Source: Acholeplasmataceae bacterium UBA5769 (GTDB lineage: Bacteria; Bacillota_I; Bacilli_A; Acholeplasmatales; Acholeplasmataceae). From it: a DNA stretch of 7,261 bases. The position numbers and the translations under genes are program-made. Positions 1 to 4,645 of this stretch are shown here, piece by piece (the first letter of the stretch is position 1; every line of letters begins with the position of its first letter). The notes under the pieces were generated by a model, which ran no database searches, was not told the DNA's origin, and saw nothing but the letters and a program-made list of their open reading frames with translations. The stretch is taken from the NCBI GenBank assembly GCA_002418725.1, contig DIER01000015.1, forward strand, positions 7,176-14,436. The letters are read 5' to 3'.

Positions 1-78
1 TCTTAAGTCGACCATTGATTCGATAAAAACATATAAAATACCTAAAAGCATGACGAGTAAAACCACACGTTTAATCAA
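1..78 (-). CDS. Probable MbhE-like (MrpA C-terminal piece) antiporter subunit, 5' end only
   Basis: Only the first 26 codons are in the window (MIKRVVLLVMLLGILY...), running off the left edge. They encode a short basic N-terminus followed by a hydrophobic helix. In Mbh/Mbs and split-Mrp operons the gene after the MbhD-type subunit is MbhE, a small membrane protein equivalent to part of the MrpA C-terminus; the call rests on that gene order and the hydrophobic start, not on a motif. I chose the TTG at 78-76 because the sequence just upstream, AAAGGCGGTGAT, is nearly a full complement of the 16S rRNA 3' end at good spacing. An in-frame GTG at 87-85 would sit inside that SD, and the first ATG is only at codon 10 of this reading. 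The start overlaps the upstream gene's stop by 8 nt, consistent with translational coupling. Confidence 0.55.
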   Translation of the reverse strand, partial: MIKRVVLLVMLLGILYVFIESMVDLR

Positions 79-634
79 TGGAATCACCGCCTTTAAAGAC
101 GACAACTGAAATGTTGGGATGTCCTGATGTCATACGACTCAACTTAGACATCAATGTGCTACTTGCTTTCCCTTTTAATGTGTAATGATCTTTGATAGGG
201 TCATAACTGATGATTAAATCCACATTTAATTGATTCGTTAAATCTTCTTCACTTCCTTCAATGTCACAACAAACGTTTAACTTAAGGTCATATGTGTCCA
301 CAAAACGTGTTAAAACTTCATACACAACACCTTCTAGCTCTTCGTTGGGATCAATGAACCCATGTCTGGATTTATCGAGTACAATAAACTCTCGCTGTCT
401 AGAAATCGAAATCACGTAAATCAACGGAATAATCGCAGCACCAATCGCAACTTCAGCAATCGCAACGTCTGGGGCTTGATTCATCGTATAGAGGGTTGCT
501 GCAATCAGTGAAAACACGGATATCAAAATAATGATGGTGAAATTCTTTTCGTGAAATACAATGAATAATGAGACGATAATCATCAGCACTTGCAAAGCAA
601 AAGCGATGTTTTCTGTGGTAAAAAATTCGCTCAT
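71..634 (-). CDS. MbhD-like (DUF4040) Mrp/Mbh antiporter subunit with extra C-terminal soluble domain
   Basis: 187 residues. The first ~80 form three membrane helices (about 9-28, 32-51, 58-78) and carry APDVAIAEVAIGA at 54-66, the signature of the MrpA C-terminal/MbhD family, with D56 and E61 in the helix that in this family lies on the ion path. This is therefore one split-off piece of the large MrpA subunit, membrane-embedded in a Na+/H+ antiporter or Mbh-like complex. MbhD proteins are usually close to 100 residues; here residues ~82-187 add a soluble domain with adjacent cysteines (C122, C123) and a VDLIISYD strand that I do not recognise with certainty. Basic residues after the third helix (RQRE...KSRH) place this domain in the cytoplasm by the positive-inside rule. 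The ATG overlaps the mrpG stop as ATGA and has a GAGGGGGG SD six bases upstream. Subunit identity is fairly secure; the role of the extension is unknown. Confidence 0.8.
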   Translation of the reverse strand: MSEFFTTENIAFALQVLMIIVSLFIVFHEKNFTIIILISVFSLIAATLYTMNQAPDVAIAEVAIGAAIIPLIYVISISRQREFIVLDKSRHGFIDPNEELEGVVYEVLTRFVDTYDLKLNVCCDIEGSEEDLTNQLNVDLIISYDPIKDHYTLKGKASSTLMSKLSRMTSGHPNISVVVFKGGDSID

Positions 635-933
635 GAACGTCCCCCCTCATCTTTCAGTGGGAAACCTGATAAATAAGCAGAACGGATGTTCACGTGTGAA
701 GAAATCGGATTGGTGATGAGTAAGAAAATAATCAAAATAATGAATCTTACAATGAAGACAAAACTACCAGATGCAAACATTAGTGCAAATAACACCAAGA
801 AACTGGCGACAGTATCAATGGTTGTCGCTGATAAAATGCGTGCATACATGTTTTTTAAACCAAAGACTGCAATCATGCCAAAGACAATGAAAAACCAAGA
901 AAGTGCTAAAATAACCATCGCAACCACATTCAT
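631..933 (-). CDS. mrpG: Na+/H+ antiporter subunit G (MrpG/MnhG/MbhC family)
   Basis: 100 residues, the normal size for MrpG, with three predicted membrane helices (about 4-25, 43-58, 60-75). Family marks are YAR at 30-32 followed by a Thr/Ser-rich stretch and D40-T41, then NPISSH at 75-80 with the downstream AY (86-87) and SG. MrpG is a small integral subunit of the multisubunit cation/proton antiporter, needed for assembly and activity of the complex in characterised systems. The start is fixed by an ATGA overlap with the mrpF stop and by GGAGGT about 8 bases upstream, which lies inside the mrpF coding sequence. The last residues (KDEGGRS) form a short charged tail before the next ATGA overlap. 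No anomalies seen. Confidence 0.9.
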   Translation of the reverse strand: MNVVAMVILALSWFFIVFGMIAVFGLKNMYARILSATTIDTVASFLVLFALMFASGSFVFIVRFIILIIFLLITNPISSHVNIRSAYLSGFPLKDEGGRS

Positions 934-1205
934 TTTTCATTACCTCCAGTCATGATAAATTTAGATAACAAAGTCATTGTCAAGAAACCAATAATGCCAT
1001 AAGATATGGCAATATCGAGTAGTGTTAAACTTTCCATATAGATTGCATAAATCGCAATCAGTAAAACCACTTTTGCAGAGATTAAGTTCAGCATCAAAAT
1101 ACGGTCCCAAATCGTAGGTCCCTTTAGCATACGGATAAACGATGCCATGATACCTAAAACAAGCATCATCATCGTTATCAGAAGGAATATGTCTATGGTT
1201 GTCAT
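930..1205 (-). CDS. mrpF: Na+/H+ antiporter subunit F (MrpF/MnhF/MbhB family)
   Basis: 91 residues with three predicted helices (about 3-24, 38-57, 63-84). It shows the conserved MrpF pattern: R25, GPT at 29-31, D34-R35 and a lysine (K45) in helix two, then LDIA at 63-66 and Y69 in helix three. The intramembrane aspartate D64 is the conserved acidic residue implicated in function in studied MrpF proteins. It acts as a small membrane subunit beside MrpE and MrpG in the antiporter. The ATG overlaps the mrpE stop as ATGA; a GAAGGTGA SD-like sequence lies within the end of mrpE, so translation is probably coupled. Length and motifs are ordinary. Confidence 0.9.
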   Translation of the reverse strand: MTTIDIFLLITMMMLVLGIMASFIRMLKGPTIWDRILMLNLISAKVVLLIAIYAIYMESLTLLDIAISYGIIGFLTMTLLSKFIMTGGNEK

Positions 1206-1699
1206 CTTTTCTTCACCTTCTCTTTAAAGTATTTTTCAAAGTTATCGCGAATCGGTTTTTCAAGTTCTTCTTGAGATGTTCCCGGTTTAGCAAGTTGCAT
1301 CACAATAATCGAATGATCAATGATCTCAACTGAAATGGTTCCCGGTGTGAGTGTGATGGAGTTTGCGACGATCCCTACTTGTATCGGGTCTGTGACATCC
1401 AAATCGATTTTAAACAATACCGGCTCATACTGTCTTGAAATCAAATTAATGATGTAAATAAAGGCAGATTTAAAAATCTCAAAAAAGAGTTTAAAAAAGT
1501 AAAGAATCATTTTATGCAAATAAACACCGTGATAACGAAACCCTTTTTCATCATAGAGTACAGGGAAAGCTAAATGGGTAACCACCGCTGAAAATAAAAT
1601 ACCAAAAAACACCGTTTCAAGCGCGAGATTAAAGTGGAGTAAAAGCCAAAAAAACAGCATAAAGAAAAATAGCTTGTATCTTTTTTTGATATAGTTCAT
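1202..1699 (-). CDS. mrpE: Na+/H+ antiporter subunit E (MrpE/MnhE/MbhA family)
   Basis: 165 residues, typical for MrpE. The N-terminal part is membrane-embedded (about 10-27, 29-48, and an amphipathic or membrane stretch at 62-85). The C-terminal ~75 residues form a small soluble domain carrying NSITLTPGT at 113-121, the family hallmark. The protein is a structural/assembly subunit of the Mrp cation/proton antiporter. It is the first gene of the operon and has the best initiation site: AGGAGG five bases from the ATG, and an extended -10 promoter about 30 bases upstream. Starting with mrpE, F, G and then a split MrpA C-terminus matches the Mbh/Mbs-type order rather than the Bacillus order that begins with a full-length mrpA. 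The tail is strongly basic (KYFKEKVKKR). Confidence 0.92.
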   Translation of the reverse strand: MNYIKKRYKLFFFMLFFWLLLHFNLALETVFFGILFSAVVTHLAFPVLYDEKGFRYHGVYLHKMILYFFKLFFEIFKSAFIYIINLISRQYEPVLFKIDLDVTDPIQVGIVANSITLTPGTISVEIIDHSIIVMQLAKPGTSQEELEKPIRDNFEKYFKEKVKKR

Positions 1700-1728
1700 A
1701 CAATCCTCCTCATCAGGTCTTCGAAGAA

Positions 1729-1758
1729 ATTATAGCATGATGCTGCATAAATTGGAAA
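1729..1758 (-). promoter_or_regulatory. Extended -10 promoter of the mrpE operon
   Basis: Read on the minus strand, TGCTATAAT gives a perfect -10 (TATAAT, 1734-1729) with the extended TGn element. A weak -35 (TTTCCA, 1758-1753) lies 18 bases upstream. Transcription would start near 1722, giving a leader of roughly 23 bases that holds just the AGGAGG site. An 11-bp palindrome AGCAT-G-ATGCT (1734-1744) overlaps the extended element and spacer, so it could be a repressor site. Confidence 0.7.
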
Positions 1759-1759
1759 T

Positions 1760-1774
1760 GGTAACCGCTTAACC
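1760..1774. promoter_or_regulatory. Possible LacI/CcpA-type operator upstream of the mrpE promoter
   Basis: GGTAACCGCTTAACC is centred on CG and symmetric at 5 of 7 paired positions around that centre, resembling LacI-family half-sites; against a cre consensus the core (AA-CG-TT) fits but both ends do not. It lies immediately upstream of the mrpE -35 and about 50 bases before the divergent SRPBCC promoter. It is a weak candidate based on pattern alone. Confidence 0.25.
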
Positions 1775-1825
1775 CATCATTTGAACATCAAATTTCATAA
1801 AATCATGGTCAATAATGCATACAAA

Positions 1826-1854
1826 TTGTACATTTTAACATTCACGTATATAAT
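1826..1854 (+). promoter_or_regulatory. Promoter of the SRPBCC gene, with two embedded palindromes
   Basis: TTGTAC (1826-1831), a 17-base spacer and a perfect TATAAT (1849-1854) lie 29 bases before the chosen ATG. The -35 is overlapped by TACAA-A-TTGTA (1820-1830), and the -10 lies inside ACGTAT-ATA-ATACGT (1844-1858), whose 6-bp arms match perfectly. Their placement suggests operator control of this short transcript. Confidence 0.65.
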
Positions 1855-1882
1855 ACGTAATCATAGACCAAAGGAGTTTACC

Positions 1883-2311
1883 ATGAAACATAAAATCGCA
1901 ATCGAACAACATATTGAACAAAATATTGACCTCGTATGGATGTTTTACACATCACCGGAACACATCATTCATTGGAATCATGCATCTGATGATTGGCATA
2001 CCACAAAAGCTGAAAATGATTTACGTATTGGTGGAAGATTTAGCAGTCGTATGGAAGCCAAAGATGGCAGTTTTGGTTTCGATTTTGAAGGTACTTATGT
2101 TGCAGTTGATCCCTTTGAACGTATAGATTATATCCTTGATGATAATCGTATCGTCTCTATAAGATTTCATGCCTATGCTTCAACGACAAAGATTGAGATT
2201 ATCTTTGAAGCTGAAGAAGAAAATTCTTATGAACTTCAAGAACAAGGATGGCAAGCCATCCTCGATCAGTTCAAAAGATATGTAGAATCACAACCATCAA
2301 AAAACTCTTGA
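1883..2311 (+). CDS. SRPBCC/AHSA1-family (START-like fold) protein
   Basis: 142 residues from the ATG at 1883, which follows AAGGAG at 1871-1876 with six bases between. In-frame codons reach back to about 1781, but that extension crosses the promoter and has no SD, so I reject it. The protein has the AHSA1-like layout: an N-terminal strand with Val-Trp, then 'P-E-H-I-I-H-W-N', 'D-D-W', 'L-R-I-G-G-R-F-S-S-R', 'D-G-S-F-G-F-D-F-E-G-T-Y' and a C-terminal helix beginning E-Q-G-W-Q-A-I-L. The fold is a single helix-grip domain with a hydrophobic cavity; it is cytoplasmic, with no signal peptide. Family members bind small hydrophobic ligands or act as accessory factors, and the name (activator of Hsp90 ATPase) does not define the function here. 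It is monocistronic, divergent from mrpE and convergent with the 6PGDH gene. Substrate unknown. Confidence 0.85.
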   Translation: MKHKIAIEQHIEQNIDLVWMFYTSPEHIIHWNHASDDWHTTKAENDLRIGGRFSSRMEAKDGSFGFDFEGTYVAVDPFERIDYILDDNRIVSIRFHAYASTTKIEIIFEAEEENSYELQEQGWQAILDQFKRYVESQPSKNS

Positions 2312-2333
2312 TCACTCAAGAGTTCTTTTTTTT
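2303..2333. terminator. Rho-independent terminator shared by the convergent SRPBCC and gnd genes
   Basis: AACTCTTGA and TCAAGAGTT form a perfect 9-bp stem with a TCAC loop. On the plus strand it is followed by C and eight T. The SRPBCC stop codon (2309-2311) is inside the stem, and the gnd stop codon (2334-2332) begins in the T tract. Read from the minus strand the same hairpin is followed by four further T beyond the stem, so it probably works in both directions but better for the SRPBCC gene. Confidence 0.88.
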
Positions 2334-3777
2334 AGGTATTGTAAGTTGTTGATGAGGTATCGCCACCACGACCCGTCCAATCGGTATGGAAAAACTTACC
2401 TTTTTTGTCGATTCTTTCATAGGTGTGCGCACCAAAGTAATCGCGTTGTGCTTGTGTGAGATTCGCAGGTAAAACTGCGGTGGTATATGTATCAAAATAA
2501 TTTAGTGCTGCAGACAGTGTTGGCATGGGAATGCCGTGCATAACAGCCGTTGAGATGACTTTTCTAAAAGGGGTGATAAGCGATGTGATTTGTTGTTTAA
2601 AAAAAGGATCTATCATCAAATTAACAAGTTCAGAATTCTTTTCATATGCTTCATGGATATTGTTTAAGAATTGCGAACGAATGATGCAACCTCCACGCCA
2701 AATCTTAGCGATATGGCTGTAATTTAAGTCCCAAGCATAAGTTTTCGCAGCCACACGCATCAAATCAAATCCTTGGGCATATGACATCATTTTAGCTGCA
2801 TATAAAGCTTTGCGAAGGTTTTCAATCATCTCTTCCTTATTTCCGTTAAAAATGACTTCTTCTTTAGGAAATAGCGTTGAAGCGTGGACTCTCTCGTCTT
2901 TTTTTGAAGACATGATCCGTGCATAGACAGCCTCTGTGATCAAGGTAAGGGGAACGTTTTCTTCTAATGAGGTAATCGCTGTCCATTTTCCCGTTCCTTT
3001 TTGTCCAGCAGTATCCAATATTTTCGTCACTAAGGGTGAGCCGTCGTGATCTTTATACGCTAAAATATCACCTGTTATTTCAATCAAATAACTATCAAGT
3101 TCTGATTGATTCCATGCTTTAAAGATTAAAGACATTTCGTCGTGTGACAATTTTAAAATTTCAAGCATAAAATGATAGACTTCAGCAATCAATTGAATAT
3201 CGCCATATTCAATGCCATTATGGACCATTTTGACAAAATGACCCGCACCACTTGAACCCATCCAGGCAGCACATTTTTCACCTTTAACATCAGCTGCAAT
3301 CGCTTCAAAAATAGGTTGAATGCTATGCCATGCTTTGGTTGAACCACCTGGCATAAGTGATGGGCCGTGAAGTGCACCTTCTTCACCACCTGAAACACCA
3401 CTTCCAACAAAAAACATACCCTTTGATTCAACATAGGCTGCTCTTCTTATGGTATCAAGATAATGTGAGTTGCCACCATCGATGATGATGTCTTCTGGTT
3501 CTAAGAGTGGGATGAGCCTTTCAATGACAGAATCGACAGGAGCTCCTGCTCGAATCATCATCATAACGATGCGCGGTTTTTTGAGTTGTTTCACCATATC
3601 TTCTAACGTATAACAAGCCACGATAGGCTGCCCCTTAGCACGTCCATGTTCAAAACGGTTCACTGTTTTTTGATCGATATCATAAGCGGCAACGTTAAAC
3701 CCTTTAGAGGCTATGTTCAAACTTAAGTTCTCACCCATAACTGCAAGTCCAATCATGGCTATATCTGCTTTATGCAT
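2332..3777 (-). CDS. gnd: 6-phosphogluconate dehydrogenase (decarboxylating), long form, with atypical cofactor loop
   Basis: 481 residues, standard for the long dimeric enzyme that oxidises and decarboxylates 6-phosphogluconate to ribulose 5-phosphate. The Rossmann domain opens with AMIGLAVMGENL. GNSHY (102-106) and GSGVSGGEEGA (125-135) follow, then KMVHNGIEYGD at 183-193, where K183, H186, N187 and E190 match the catalytic/substrate residues of the sheep enzyme in both order and number. The C-terminus has QRDYFGAHTYER, whose Arg and His reach into the partner's active site. All catalytic features are intact. Odd: residues 33-35, just after beta-strand 2, are D-I-D where NADP enzymes have N-R-T/S, suggesting NAD+ preference. 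I chose the ATG at 3777 (AAGGAG five bases upstream) over an in-frame ATG at 3801, which lacks a good SD and falls inside a hairpin. Monocistronic, with its own promoter. Confidence 0.96.
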   Translation of the reverse strand: MHKADIAMIGLAVMGENLSLNIASKGFNVAAYDIDQKTVNRFEHGRAKGQPIVACYTLEDMVKQLKKPRIVMMMIRAGAPVDSVIERLIPLLEPEDIIIDGGNSHYLDTIRRAAYVESKGMFFVGSGVSGGEEGALHGPSLMPGGSTKAWHSIQPIFEAIAADVKGEKCAAWMGSSGAGHFVKMVHNGIEYGDIQLIAEVYHFMLEILKLSHDEMSLIFKAWNQSELDSYLIEITGDILAYKDHDGSPLVTKILDTAGQKGTGKWTAITSLEENVPLTLITEAVYARIMSSKKDERVHASTLFPKEEVIFNGNKEEMIENLRKALYAAKMMSYAQGFDLMRVAAKTYAWDLNYSHIAKIWRGGCIIRSQFLNNIHEAYEKNSELVNLMIDPFFKQQITSLITPFRKVISTAVMHGIPMPTLSAALNYFDTYTTAVLPANLTQAQRDYFGAHTYERIDKKGKFFHTDWTGRGGDTSSTTYNT

Positions 3778-3792
3778 AGTGTCTCCTTTTTT

Positions 3793-3809
3793 AGTATCCA
3801 TCGGATACT
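3793..3809 (-). promoter_or_regulatory. Hairpin/palindrome in the gnd leader just before the SD
   Basis: On the transcript, AGTATCC and GGATACT form a perfect 7-bp stem around a 3-base loop, four bases upstream of the AAGGAG site (3788-3783). It is not followed by a U tract, so it is not a terminator. It could be a double-stranded DNA operator downstream of the transcription start, or an RNA structure that limits ribosome access or protects the 5' end. Confidence 0.5.
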
Positions 3810-3856
3810 GTGATCTCTAAAACGATGAAATTCAAGTTTTATTTCATGTCATCATT

Positions 3857-3865
3857 ATTATAACA
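3857..3865 (-). promoter_or_regulatory. Extended -10 promoter of gnd
   Basis: The minus strand reads TGTTATAAT, a consensus -10 (3862-3857) plus the TGn extension. No convincing -35 is present at 16-18 bases (CTAGTC is the sequence at 17), as is common for extended -10 promoters. Start near 3850 predicts a leader of about 70 bases containing the 3793-3809 hairpin. Confidence 0.65.
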
Positions 3866-3904
3866 TTCTTTAATCTTACGACTAGTATTTATGATATTTG
3901 CAGC

Positions 3905-3930
3905 AAAAAAAATCACCTGAGAAGGTGATT
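3905..3930 (-). terminator. Rho-independent terminator of the MFS-acyltransferase-membrane protein operon
   Basis: On the minus strand AATCACCT and AGGTGATT pair as a perfect 8-bp stem around a TCTC loop, followed directly by six T beyond the stem. It begins two bases after the stop codon of the 230-residue membrane protein and separates that operon from the gnd promoter some 40 bases on. Confidence 0.9.
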
Positions 3931-3931
3931 C

Positions 3932-4624
3932 TTAAGCATCGATTCGTTTATCTTCTATCGTTAAATCAAGAAAATCTCGCCAAGACATAAAGCCTGATCC
4001 TGCAAAGATGTGAAAGAAAAAGGTGAATATCAGATATAAGGGGATGAAGAAAGGTGCATTCAATGCACTTTGGTAAAACCATTTGGGTTTAAACGATAGT
4101 CCAACAGCAATAAGATACGGTGATGTGACAAGCCAACCTGAGAGTCCGAAGAAAGCGAGATAAGCGAGATCATTACCTACAAAATCTCCAAATGCTCTTA
4201 TGACGACCAAAACCACAATTGGCCATAAAATGAAAGAAACCCCAATGAAAGATACCATTTTTGTCACATCATTTTTTGTTAAACCCATGGAAAAGATGGC
4301 ATAGGTGATCATGATAAGTACGAGTGAAAACAACCAGTAAATCAGGTATCCTTGAGGTAATATAGACATCTGATATTGTTGTAAAATGAAAGGTACGAGT
4401 ATGCCTGAAGCGATTGAGAACACCAAATGATATATAAATGTCATCTTTCGCTTATATTTGAGATAGATTACCATTAAAACAAGTGGTACAAATAAAAGAC
4501 CCACATAAACGATAACATCGATGGTCACCTGTGAAAAATATAACATCACCCACCACGTGATGGTCACCCACAAAAGTGCATAGTTTCTTACCTTTAATGT
4601 ACGTTTTTTGATGTCAGGATGCAT
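3932..4624 (-). CDS. Seven-helix membrane protein of unknown function
   Basis: 230 residues, not recognised as any family. Hydrophobic stretches at about 13-30, 36-56, 62-81, 92-113, 125-144, 152-176 and 190-208 suggest seven membrane helices. The N-terminus is basic (HPDIKKRTLKVR) and the C-terminus ends in a charged soluble tail (LTIEDKRIDA). Loops are short; I see no cysteines and no catalytic or transporter signature, so no function can be assigned from sequence. The start is supported by AAAGGGGG about eight bases upstream of the ATG. It is the last gene of the operon, 21 bases after the acyltransferase stop and directly before the terminator, so it is cotranscribed with a transporter and a lipid acyltransferase. 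A role at the membrane alongside those two is a context inference only. Confidence 0.8.
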   Translation of the reverse strand: MHPDIKKRTLKVRNYALLWVTITWWVMLYFSQVTIDVIVYVGLLFVPLVLMVIYLKYKRKMTFIYHLVFSIASGILVPFILQQYQMSILPQGYLIYWLFSLVLIMITYAIFSMGLTKNDVTKMVSFIGVSFILWPIVVLVVIRAFGDFVGNDLAYLAFFGLSGWLVTSPYLIAVGLSFKPKWFYQSALNAPFFIPLYLIFTFFFHIFAGSGFMSWRDFLDLTIEDKRIDA

Positions 4625-4645
4625 CCAGTAATCCCCCTTTTATGT

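Noticed and set aside
453..650. 65-codon plus/minus overlapping frame in the MbhD-like gene region
   Set aside because: Falls within the mbhD-like coding sequence in a different frame and lacks an SD and family motifs.
686..955. 89-codon plus-strand reading frame antisense to mrpG/mrpF
   Set aside because: Lies wholly opposite two well-supported antiporter genes, has no SD, and its product matches nothing; a shadow frame.
1781..1882. N-terminal extension of the SRPBCC protein from an upstream TTG
   Set aside because: It crosses the promoter and has no SD, and the added residues do not fit the AHSA1 fold; the ATG at 1883 has AAGGAG at ideal spacing.
930..2311. Mycoplasma genetic code (UGA = Trp)
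   Set aside because: UGA is the stop in several genes, including ATGA overlaps where the next gene starts, and tryptophans are TGG.
3189..3434. 81-codon minus-strand reading frame inside gnd, in another frame
   Set aside because: Overlaps the conserved catalytic region of gnd on the same strand; no SD and no sign of a separate protein.
3476..3500. Short ATG/GAT trinucleotide run as a microsatellite
   Set aside because: It encodes the conserved D-I-I-I-D-G-G stretch of 6PGDH and is explained by codon use.
3778..3801. Upstream ATG (3801) as gnd start, adding eight residues
   Set aside because: No SD precedes it and it lies in a hairpin; the ATG at 3777 has AAGGAG and matches the normal N-terminus and the sheep residue numbering.
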